Source of the DNA: Bacillota bacterium
GTDB lineage: Bacteria; Bacillota; DSM-12270; Thermacetogeniales; Thermacetogeniaceae
Length of the DNA: 13,032 nt
Direction of reading: 5' to 3'
Assembly (NCBI GenBank): GCA_030627585.1
Contig: DAOURU010000010.1
Coordinates: forward strand, 1 to 13,032
Shown here piece by piece: positions 7,438 to 13,032 of the stretch. Position 1 is the first letter of the stretch. Each line of letters begins with the position of its first letter. A program made the translations under genes and the position numbers. The notes beneath the pieces were generated by a model that searched no databases, had not been told where the DNA came from, and saw nothing but the letters and a program-made list of their open reading frames with translations.

Positions 7438-8775
7438 TTAATTAGGGATTAGGGAGCCGAAAAGCGTCCATGTTTGAGCACAATCAATTTTAACCTCTAC
7501 AATTTTGCCTGCAAGGTCTTCCTCTCCTTCAAAAACCACAATTTTATTGGTTCTTGTTCTTCCGCTCCAGCGTTTGGGATTTGTTTTACTTTTGCCTTCA
7601 ACTAAAACTTCCCAAGTTTGACCCTCTAGTTTTTGATTACGGGCTAATGATATCTGGTTTTGTGTTTTGCAAAGCTGGTTTAAACGCGCTTTTTTTTCTG
7701 CTGGAGGAATTTGCTCTTTCATTTTTGCCGCACGTGTCCCCGGGCGCGGGGAAAACATAAAAGTGTATGCTGCGTCAAATTGAACCCTTTCTACCAGCTC
7801 GAGTGTTTGCTGAAAATCAGCTGCGGTTTCACCCGGGAACCCTACAATCAAATCTGTGGTAATACTTGCTACAGGAATTGCCTCCCGTATTTTTTCAGTT
7901 AAGCGAAGATATTGTTCTCTTGTATATCCCCTGTTCATCTTTTTGAGGACGTTATTGCTTCCTGCCTGGAGAGGGAGATGAAAGTGTTCACAAACTTTTT
8001 GGGAATTGGCAATGGTCTCAATTAGCTCGTCACTGAAATCCCGGGGATGTGAAGTCATGTAACGGATCCGGGCAAGCCCCGGTATTTGATCAAGCCTCCG
8101 CAAGAGAGCAGCAAAATTAGTATCTCCCGGAAGGTCTTTGCCGTAGGAGTTAACATTTTGACCCAAAAGCATAACCTCAAAGTATCCCTCTTTTACTAAG
8201 TTTTCAACTTCTTCCCAAATTTCATCCAAAGGACGGCTTTTCTCTCTACCTCTTGTATAAGGAACAATACAGTATGCACAGAAATTGTCGCAGCCGTACA
8301 TGATTGTTACATAAGCCTTTACAGGGCTTGTATGGTGCGCTGGAAGCAGGCCGGGAAGTTCTTCATCTCCTGAACCAAGTTCAACTACCTGGGAGTTTGT
8401 TTGCTCCGCCTTTCTGATCAGGTCAGGCAATTGGTGAAAATTCCTGGTGCCAAAAAGAATATTTATATGAGGACTTTCCTTTTGAAAAGTCCTCACAATT
8501 TCCGGGTTTTGAGTCATGCACCCTCCTACCGCGATCAAAATGTCAGGCCTTTTTTTCTTCTGATGTTTCAAGTTCCCTAAAAAACCCAAAACCTTTTGCT
8601 CCGCGTGTTTCCTTACCGAACATGTATTAAGAACAATTAAATCCGCCTCGCGGAGATTATCGGTCCACTCATAACCGTTGTTTTCTAAGAGGGCGCGCAT
8701 GATTTCCGAGTCGTGCTCGTTCATCTGACAACCCCAAGTGATAACCGAAAATTTTTTATCATGCTCGTGATGCAT
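7438..8775 (-). CDS. miaB: tRNA-2-methylthio-N6-dimethylallyladenosine synthase (radical SAM methylthiotransferase)
   Basis: MiaB adds a methylthio group to C2 of i6A37, converting the MiaA product to ms2i6A, and uses two [4Fe-4S] clusters. At 445 residues it is full length. The N-terminal UPF0004 domain supplies C16 (WGCQMNEHDSE), C52 (NTCSVR) and C86 (GGCMTQ) for the auxiliary cluster. The radical SAM motif CDNFCAYC gives C162, C166 and C169. The region YTRGREKSRP and the later LIVGFPGET are typical, and the last 65 or so residues form the TRAM RNA-binding domain (EVLVEGKSK...GRTRTNK). The signature separates it from the relatives RimO and MtaB. The ATG is preceded by GAGGGG with 9 bases between. 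It has its own TATAAT box just after the terminator of the preceding operon. Confidence 0.97.
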   Translation of the reverse strand: MHHEHDKKFSVITWGCQMNEHDSEIMRALLENNGYEWTDNLREADLIVLNTCSVRKHAEQKVLGFLGNLKHQKKKRPDILIAVGGCMTQNPEIVRTFQKESPHINILFGTRNFHQLPDLIRKAEQTNSQVVELGSGDEELPGLLPAHHTSPVKAYVTIMYGCDNFCAYCIVPYTRGREKSRPLDEIWEEVENLVKEGYFEVMLLGQNVNSYGKDLPGDTNFAALLRRLDQIPGLARIRYMTSHPRDFSDELIETIANSQKVCEHFHLPLQAGSNNVLKKMNRGYTREQYLRLTEKIREAIPVASITTDLIVGFPGETAADFQQTLELVERVQFDAAYTFMFSPRPGTRAAKMKEQIPPAEKKARLNQLCKTQNQISLARNQKLEGQTWEVLVEGKSKTNPKRWSGRTRTNKIVVFEGEEDLAGKIVEVKIDCAQTWTLFGSLIPN

Positions 8776-8815
8776 TTTTCCAGTCCCCTCAATTAATCAA
8801 TCGCCGCACTTTATT

Positions 8816-8821
8816 ATTATA
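8816..8821 (-). promoter_or_regulatory. Candidate -10 box of miaB
   Basis: TATAAT on the minus strand 40 bases before the miaB ATG, directly after the terminator of the metF transcript. The -35 position is only T/A-rich (TTTTAA-like), so recognition may be weak or aided by an activator. Confidence 0.5.
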
Positions 8822-8840
8822 CCAAAATTAAATCGCATTT

Positions 8841-8864
8841 AAAAAAGCCCGGCATTTCGGGCTT
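8841..8864 (-). terminator. Rho-independent terminator of the Nudix-metF operon
   Basis: On the minus strand AAGCCCG (8864-8858) and CGGGCTT (8851-8845) form a perfect 7-bp GC-rich stem with a 6-base loop, followed by an unbroken run of T reaching 8841. It lies 36 bp after the metF stop. Confidence 0.9.
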
Positions 8865-8899
8865 GCCGAATGAAAGTTTTTCTAAACACCAACCAAAAA

Positions 8900-9760
8900 T
8901 CATTCCCTCGTCAGTTCTCTGATGAAATCGATTAGAGTATTCGTTGCTTCTACATCTCCCATTGCCATGATATGGATGCCGTTTACATATGAATAAATTT
9001 CAGAAATAAACTTACAAGCAATTTCGATTGCTGCTTTTTCGGAGCGGGCGAGGGCCTCCATTACCTCCGGCGGGATATCGATACCTGGAACATTTTTATT
9101 CATAAATTCTGCCAGCTTTAAACTCTTTAAGGGCATTACTCCCATGAGAACAGGAATTTTAAGGTCTTTGATGCCATCCATAAAGAGGATTGCTTTTCCG
9201 GCGTGAAAAACTGGTTGTGTCTGGATAAAGTCAGCTCCTGCTGCTACTTTGTCTCGGACCCTTTTGATTTCTGCTTCTATATTTTTGGCGGCGGGGCGGG
9301 CTGTTGCTGCAACACAAAAAGAAGTTTGTCCTTTAAAAGGCTTTTCGTTGTAATCTACGCCCCTGTTCATCTTTTTAATAAGCCTTATCAACTCAAGGGA
9401 AGTATAATTATAAACTGCCGTCGAAGGGTAAGGACCATGCTTCGGTGTATCTCCGGTTGTTGCCAGGAGATAACGAATTCCCAGAGCATGGGCTCCCAAC
9501 AAATCTGCTTGCGTGCCAAGCAAGCTTCGGTCTCGACATGTAAAATGAGGAATCGTCTCAAATCCGGTCTCTTCCTGAATAATATGAGCCAAACTTATAG
9601 AATTGATCCGCAGCCTTCCGCCCGGGCAATCATGAATGTTAATCCCATCAAGTGGCTGATACGACTTAGCTTTGTTTATAGATGTTTGAACATCCGTACC
9701 CTCAGTTGCTCCCAACTCAGTCGTGATCACGAATTTTGTACCCAGTTTCTCTTTAAGCAA
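8900..9760 (-). CDS. metF: MetF-type 5,10-methylenetetrahydrofolate reductase
   Basis: This 286-residue TIM-barrel flavoprotein of the MetF family reduces methylene-THF to methyl-THF for methionine synthesis or, in acetogens, for the methyl branch of the Wood-Ljungdahl pathway. Family residues visible are E15 (ITTEL, counterpart of the catalytic Glu), PHFTCRDR at 71-78, TTGDTPKHG with D104 (counterpart of the Asp near the flavin), FIQTQPVF at 179-185 and NGIHIMAMG near 260-268. The sequence resembles the reductase half of YitJ-type bifunctional proteins, but no homocysteine methyltransferase domain is fused. I chose the TTG at 9760, since GGGGGAG lies 6 bases upstream, directly after the stop of the Nudix-like gene. 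The frame extends to a GTG at 9820 inside that gene. No metV, metH or other folate gene is nearby, so the pathway role is open. A strong terminator follows. Confidence 0.88.
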   Translation of the reverse strand: MLKEKLGTKFVITTELGATEGTDVQTSINKAKSYQPLDGINIHDCPGGRLRINSISLAHIIQEETGFETIPHFTCRDRSLLGTQADLLGAHALGIRYLLATTGDTPKHGPYPSTAVYNYTSLELIRLIKKMNRGVDYNEKPFKGQTSFCVAATARPAAKNIEAEIKRVRDKVAAGADFIQTQPVFHAGKAILFMDGIKDLKIPVLMGVMPLKSLKLAEFMNKNVPGIDIPPEVMEALARSEKAAIEIACKFISEIYSYVNGIHIMAMGDVEATNTLIDFIRELTRE

Positions 9761-9774
9761 TACCTTCTCCCCCC

Positions 9775-10374
9775 TCAATTGATAACTCGCGTAATTTCGG
9801 GCAGCACCAGGGTTGACCATGTTTCCAAGTGAGGTTGATAAGAAATAAGCTGCGAAGCAGGGATAAAGCTACCCGCAAGCTTCTCCATCTCTTTAATTTC
9901 TACATTGGGCGAGGAACACGAAACAAGAAAAACAAATCCGAAATGGTGTTTTCCTACTTCAGTTTTTTCATCGTTAACGATCCCCAAAAAACGGTACGAA
10001 TAGGGTCCTTCTAAAGAAACCTCTTCTCTTAACTCCCGGTTTAAGTTTAAAGTTACAAGTTTTTTGAAACTTTGTACCGGCGCCGGATTAATATGACCAC
10101 CCAATCCCAAGGAATATTTAAGCATCAATCTTTTCTCGGAGGATGCGTTTATGCGCTGGTAAAGAAAGATGAGATTTTTATGAATCAGCACTGAATAAGC
10201 AATAATTTGTTTGTAGCGGGGGTCTCTTTCTGCTTCGTGGCGTGGCATATAAAAACTTCCGGCTGCTACACGTTTGATAAAATTCCTGTTTTCTCCTGCT
10301 TTAAACCCTTGAAAATTTTTCTTTTTATTTTGGAATAGATAAGATTTGGGCACAACAAGGATTTTTTCGGGCAA
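9775..10374 (-). CDS. Nudix-like (MutT-superfamily, COG4112-type) predicted phosphoesterase
   Basis: This 199-residue protein has a glycine pair GLGGHIN (about 90-96) and RELREEV (113-119), which together look like a Nudix box, followed by GIVNDEKTEVGKHHFGFVFLV. The loop between glycine and REL is about six residues longer than the canonical G-x5-E-x7-REUxEE and its first Glu is not seen. This suggests a divergent member of the COG4112 type, with unknown substrate. The TTG start is supported by AAAGGAG with 9 bases between. The metF start lies 14 bp after its stop with the ribosome site in between, so the two form an operon. Nudix enzymes often clean up nucleotide derivatives; a link to flavin or folate metabolism is only a guess from the neighbour. 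Confidence 0.72.
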   Translation of the reverse strand: MPEKILVVPKSYLFQNKKKNFQGFKAGENRNFIKRVAAGSFYMPRHEAERDPRYKQIIAYSVLIHKNLIFLYQRINASSEKRLMLKYSLGLGGHINPAPVQSFKKLVTLNLNRELREEVSLEGPYSYRFLGIVNDEKTEVGKHHFGFVFLVSCSSPNVEIKEMEKLAGSFIPASQLISYQPHLETWSTLVLPEITRVIN

Positions 10375-10487
10375 TTGGTTAATCTCCTTTTCTCTACCAA
10401 ATTAGTAATAATTTTCGCTTCCTGGTTCAAAAGTTCCTTCTTTTCTTTGAACTTTACATTGCTGCCGTAGTTGTTTAAATTTCTGTT

Positions 10488-10514
10488 TTCGACAATTAAT
10501 GTCGAACTATTGTA
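10488..10514 (-). promoter_or_regulatory. Dyad operator-like site with adjacent -10-like box upstream of the Nudix-metF operon
   Basis: TTCGACA (10488-10494) and TGTCGAA (10500-10506) form a perfect 7-bp dyad around ATTAA. A TACAAT box lies just upstream in the minus direction (10509-10514), so the dyad would cover the transcription start, as a repressor site would. The -35 element is poor and the untranslated leader would be about 125 bases. Confidence 0.4.
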
Positions 10515-10563
10515 AAAGTTGTAGTTATTTGCTAAAATGAACATGCCACCATAATTCCAGGGG

Positions 10564-10605
10564 TAGGAAACGCGACCTTCGGGTTCGGTTTCCTATTCTC
10601 TTTTT
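10564..10605 (+). terminator. Strong hairpin with T-run on the plus strand (orphan terminator-like)
   Basis: TAGGAAAC (10564-10571) pairs with GTTTCCTA (10588-10595). The stem continues inward through CGACC/GGTTCG with one bulge, and TTCTCTTTTT follows on the plus strand. No plus-strand gene lies upstream. On the minus strand the hairpin stands about 30 bp after the small gene's stop but lacks a T-run there. Confidence 0.45.
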
Positions 10606-10624
10606 GGCAAAAAATCGAGAGGCT

Positions 10625-10894
10625 TCATTCAGGCGCCCTTCTTAATTCTTTTTGGATTTTTTCTCGTATTCCCTGTTTTACCAAGGCATCAACTGCCTGA
10701 AAATCTAAGTGCGGAAAAGATGAAAGAATATCCTGCCCGATTCGTGTTCCTTCTCTTAATAAATCTGCTTTTTCTAACAACTTTATCGTACGTTGATCGG
10801 TTTTCCCTAATTGTATGAACTCATCATATAAACGCAAAAGCTCCTCCCAAAAACTTCGCTTTAATTCCTCTTTGCTTTTTACACTGACCACCAC
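10625..10894 (-). CDS. Small helical protein of unknown function
   Basis: An 89-residue frame that I do not recognise. The predicted product is charged and amphipathic, apparently all helix (for example SKEELKRSFWEELLRLYDEF near 7-26), with no signal peptide, membrane segment, cysteines or known motif. Its composition looks like a real coding region rather than a chance frame. The start is uncertain: two consecutive GTG codons (10894 and 10891) follow AAAAGGG with almost no spacing, and an in-frame TAA at 10904-10906 rules out a longer form. It is divergent from the ttcA-like gene across a 345-bp region and may share that region's regulatory array. Confidence 0.55.
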   Translation of the reverse strand: MVVSVKSKEELKRSFWEELLRLYDEFIQLGKTDQRTIKLLEKADLLREGTRIGQDILSSFPHLDFQAVDALVKQGIREKIQKELRRAPE

Positions 10895-11099
10895 CCTTTT
10901 AATTTAGCTTAAACCTCTGAACTTTTGTTTACGAAAAGCTTCTCCTTAAATCAAATCCCCTTTCCCCTGATCCCTTTTCCCCCTAAAAATTATAACCTTC
11001 TTGATCCTTGCTTGTCTATGGTCGATATTTTTATATCAACGACCCCGGGTGGAACTCCTGAATAAATTTTGAAGGAAAACATAAGAGTTTGGACCCTTC

Positions 11100-11186
11100 T
11101 GCATAATTATAAAATCAGGATAATTATTCATGCCGCAGTGCATAAATATTAAATACTAGATATTTATGCACTCCTGTATAAATATC
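11100..11186. repeat. Five-copy 12-bp motif array in alternating orientation (operator-like)
   Basis: The copies read TGCATAATTATA (11100-11111, +), TGAATAATTATC (11119-11130, -), TGCATAAATATT (11139-11150, +), TGCATAAATATC (11159-11170, -) and TGTATAAATATC (11175-11186, +). Centres are 19, 20, 20 and 16 bp apart. Copies 3 and 4 lie in a perfect 13-bp inverted repeat (11137-11149 with 11160-11172). Copies 4 and 5 form an 11-bp one (11157-11167 with 11178-11188), so the two hairpins exclude each other. Confidence 0.75.
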
Positions 11187-11192
11187 TACAAA

Positions 11193-11221
11193 TTGGCCTT
11201 TTCCCCGATAACCTGTATAAT
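11193..11221 (+). promoter_or_regulatory. Promoter of the ttcA-like gene
   Basis: TTGGCC (11193-11198), a 17-base spacer and a perfect TATAAT (11216-11221). The start would fall near 11228, inside or just before the AAGGTG ribosome site, leaving a leader of only about a dozen bases. It lies immediately right of the repeat array. Confidence 0.6.
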
Positions 11222-11239
11222 TAAAAAGGTGATTAAGCC

Positions 11240-11986
11240 ATGCCGAAAAAGCCGTATCATGACTCTCTCTGGCGTCCTGCTGGAAAAGCAATTGTGGACC
11301 ATCAGATGATTGAGGAAGGAGACAAAATTGCCGCGGGGGTATCCGGCGGCAAGGATAGCCTTACGCTTCTTTATGTATTAAATGAAATGAGGACTTTTTC
11401 ACCGGTAAAATTTGAGCTTTATGCTCTTACTGTAGATCTTGGACTCGGCGTTTCCCTAAATCCGATCCGGGACTTTTGCCGACAAAACGGCATCATGTGG
11501 TCTAGGATTCACACACAAATTGGCCCCATTGTATTTGACTACCGTAAGGAGCCTAATCCCTGTTCATTATGCAGTAAAATGCGCAACGGCGCCTTGCATA
11601 GCACTGCACGGCAATTAGGTTGCAACAAAGTAGCCCTTGCCCATCATCTTGACGATGCCTTAGAAACATTTTTTTTGTGCCTTTTTTACGAGCGAAGGAT
11701 GAAAACATTACAACCTATCAGCTATCTATCTCGCAGGAAAATTACTTTAATCAGACCTCTTATTTATGTGCGCGAAAAAACAATTAAAAACTTTGCACGA
11801 GCTTTTGAACTCCCTGCAATCCAAAACCCCTGCCCTGCAAATCACCAAACGAAACGGGAGGAAATGAAAGAACTGCTAAACTACCTGGAACAAAAATTTC
11901 CCGGTGTTCGGGATAGACTTTTGACCGCCTTTCAAAACATTAACCCGGAATATCTTTGGAAAAAACTAAAACCAAGTCCTGAATAA
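11240..11986 (+). CDS. ttcA: TtcA-like tRNA 2-thiocytidine synthetase / PP-loop ATPase
   Basis: This 248-residue PP-loop ATPase is of the TtcA/TilS class. The ATP-binding loop is SGGKDS at 35-40. The Fe-S ligands expected for TtcA are C108 and C111 in PCSLCSKMRNGAL, with C198 in NPCPAN. The intervening VALAHHLDDALETFF is the conserved helix of the family. TtcA activates C32 of certain tRNAs with ATP and inserts sulfur through a [4Fe-4S] cluster. At 248 residues it is shorter than E. coli TtcA (about 310), as usual for Firmicute homologues, whose exact target base is less well tested. The ATG follows AAGGTGAT with suitable spacing and has its own promoter. It is the only plus-strand gene, and its stop lies 3 bp from the end of the convergent SGNH hydrolase gene. 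Confidence 0.85.
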   Translation: MPKKPYHDSLWRPAGKAIVDHQMIEEGDKIAAGVSGGKDSLTLLYVLNEMRTFSPVKFELYALTVDLGLGVSLNPIRDFCRQNGIMWSRIHTQIGPIVFDYRKEPNPCSLCSKMRNGALHSTARQLGCNKVALAHHLDDALETFFLCLFYERRMKTLQPISYLSRRKITLIRPLIYVREKTIKNFARAFELPAIQNPCPANHQTKREEMKELLNYLEQKFPGVRDRLLTAFQNINPEYLWKKLKPSPE

Positions 11987-11989
11987 AGT

Positions 11990-12565
11990 TCATGGGTAAT
12001 TAAGCTTTTCAACTGACAAATATTGCTTGAAAAAGGCTTCCGCTGTTTCGCCCATAACTTTGTACCCTTTCTGATTGGGATGCACGCCATCCAGATAAAA
12101 CTCCTCGCGGGAGGAATTTGAGCCAAGTTGAAAAAAAGGTGTTGCAAAGTCCAAAATCGAGAGAGTGTAGGACCTTGCTAATTCCCGGTAAGATAAGCAA
12201 ATACGCTCGAGTTTTGCCCCAATAGCGGGATCGCTTACAGGAATCGGAATGCCTATAATTGGCTCAATCTTATGCTCCAGGGCATTTTTTAGTATTTCTT
12301 TTAAATAGTTAATGGTTTCTGCTTGGGAAATATCGCTGCAAAAAGCATCATTCGTTCCTCCCAGAATTACGAGCGCATATGGTTTGTGCATGACGACATC
12401 TCTTTTAAACCTTCTTGCCATGTCTTCAACGGTATTACCATTTACGCCTGCATTAACTAAATTGAGGCCAGTTTTTTGGGCGGTATAATAAACCCAGGAA
12501 ATTCGGGGTCCATAAGGATATCCGTAGGTGAGACTATCCCCCAAACAAACAATCTTTTTCCTCAT
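11990..12565 (-). CDS. SGNH/GDSL-family hydrolase (esterase or lipase-like)
   Basis: This 191-residue protein has all four SGNH blocks: GDSLTYG with nucleophile S11, NAGVNGNT with G43, GGTND with N72, and DGVHPNQKGY with D159 and H162. Residue spacing matches TesA-type esterases. No signal peptide is evident, so it probably acts in the cytoplasm on a small ester or acyl substrate. The ATG at 12565 places the catalytic serine at the usual distance from the N-terminus, with a modest GGCGGGAAG ribosome site. The frame could begin at a TTG at 12589, but that overlaps the stop of the preceding gene. It follows that ATPase gene by 17 bp, so the two are likely co-transcribed. No terminator separates it from the convergent ttcA-like gene. 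Confidence 0.9.
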   Translation of the reverse strand: MRKKIVCLGDSLTYGYPYGPRISWVYYTAQKTGLNLVNAGVNGNTVEDMARRFKRDVVMHKPYALVILGGTNDAFCSDISQAETINYLKEILKNALEHKIEPIIGIPIPVSDPAIGAKLERICLSYRELARSYTLSILDFATPFFQLGSNSSREEFYLDGVHPNQKGYKVMGETAEAFFKQYLSVEKLNYP

Positions 12566-12582
12566 GTTTTCTTCCCGCCTTT

Positions 12583-13032
12583 TTAGCAAATCTCTAAACT
12601 TCGCAGTCTGTTAATTGCCGCTGCGATCTCATATTTCCTCGGTCTTGCATAATCTCCTACTTTACCTTCCCCCTTAAAAGGCGAAATAACATCCAAACCA
12701 TACTTATTTATATCCCGTTCAACCTCCTCTAAAGCCTGGCGAAGATTACGGGAGCCATCAAAATACTTCTTCCAAGCATAATAAATAATGTCGGCGATGG
12801 CGCGGGTTTGGCTCACATCTACTAATTGCTCTACATAATCCAGTTCGATTTGGTAATGCCCAAACAAAACTACATCGGTCCCTTTTGCCCCTACCTTTAT
12901 TTTGCGCCCCCTTTTCGGATCAAAACTTTCCGGCCGGGGCACACGAGGCCTGATTTCTCCAAAGTTTTCTCCGCCCTCAGGCTTTCTGTGCGTTTGATAC
13001 TTCCTGGTTATGCTGTGAGCCTGTTCCGTCAC
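12583..13032 (-). CDS. C-terminal part of a predicted ABC-class ATPase (COG3044-like), 5' end outside window
   Basis: About 150 codons are open to the right edge. The GTG at the edge is most likely an internal valine codon, not the start. The segment has features I associate with the C-terminus of the COG3044 predicted ABC-class ATPases: KRGRKIKVGAKGTDVVLFG, YVEQLVDVSQTRAIAD, a helical stretch with DIN-KYGLD, and the ending PRKYEIAAAINRLRSL. These proteins are usually well over 500 residues, so the Walker motifs would lie outside the window. Their function is not established. It ends 17 bp before the SGNH hydrolase ATG and probably shares its transcript. The call rests on recognition of the C-terminal pattern only. 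Confidence 0.75.
   Translation of the reverse strand: MTEQAHSITRKYQTHRKPEGGENFGEIRPRVPRPESFDPKRGRKIKVGAKGTDVVLFGHYQIELDYVEQLVDVSQTRAIADIIYYAWKKYFDGSRNLRQALEEVERDINKYGLDVISPFKGEGKVGDYARPRKYEIAAAINRLRSLEIC

Larger units (their letters stand above)
10895..11239. other. 345-bp divergent intergenic region rich in AT repeats
   Basis: No gene was found here. It holds an alternating repeat array (11100-11186), a further related word TGAATAAATTTT at 11059-11070, a GATAT...ATATC dyad at 11024-11037, and the ttcA promoter at its right end. No clear promoter for the leftward small gene was seen. Confidence 0.6.

Noticed and set aside
9203..9832. 209-codon plus-strand frame opposite metF
   Set aside because: It is the antisense shadow of a conserved gene, is Cys/Arg/Ser-rich, and has no ribosome site or recognisable domain.
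10266..10544. A 92-codon minus-strand frame overlapping the start of the Nudix-like gene
   Set aside because: It overlaps about 100 bp of a better-supported gene in another frame, has no proper ribosome site and an Asn/Lys-rich composition typical of AT-rich non-coding DNA.
11100..11186. CRISPR array
   Set aside because: The repeat units are only 12 bp, alternate in orientation, have no unique 30-bp spacers, and no cas gene is nearby.
13030..13032. GTG at the right edge as the start of the COG3044-like gene
   Set aside because: The remaining segment is only the C-terminal part of a much longer family, so the codon is most likely an internal valine.

Overview
This 13-kb window looks like chromosomal DNA from an anaerobic, spore-forming Firmicute (Bacillota, class Clostridia). 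The evidence is the Bacillus-like order miaB, YlbF/YmcA-family gene, miaA, hfq, spoVK, ynbB. A stage V sporulation ATPase, AGGAGG-type ribosome binding sites and frequent TTG/GTG starts point the same way. I saw no rRNA, tRNA, CRISPR array or insertion sequence. Species cannot be fixed from the sequence alone.

Layout, right to left because almost everything is on the minus strand. At the right edge is the C-terminal part of a large ABC-class predicted ATPase (COG3044-like), followed by an SGNH/GDSL hydrolase. Convergent to that pair is the only plus-strand gene, a TtcA-like tRNA thiolation enzyme. Its 345-bp upstream region carries an AT-rich array of repeats in alternating orientation. Next on the minus strand come a small unknown helical protein and a two-gene unit (Nudix-like protein, then a MetF-type methylenetetrahydrofolate reductase) that ends in a clear rho-independent terminator.

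miaB then starts from its own promoter and is followed by a YlbF/RicA-like protein with a C-terminal cysteine cluster. After a 357-bp gap come a hydantoinase/oxoprolinase-family ATPase and an HDAC-family zinc amidohydrolase whose genes overlap by 11 bp. miaA, hfq, spoVK and a ynbB-type PLP enzyme (cut by the left edge) complete the window.

Functional threads: MiaA and MiaB act in sequence on A37 of tRNA (i6A, then ms2i6A) and TtcA thiolates C32, so the window is rich in anticodon-loop modification. MiaB, TtcA and probably the YlbF-like protein carry Fe-S clusters. The hydantoinase/HDAC pair sits where mutS-mutL lie in B. subtilis and many relatives. It is the best candidate here for an uncharacterised two-step amide- or lactam-processing pathway. 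The most unusual non-coding structure is the array upstream of ttcA: five copies of a 12-bp motif close to TGCATAAATATC, alternating in strand about every 16-20 bp and able to form two mutually exclusive hairpins.
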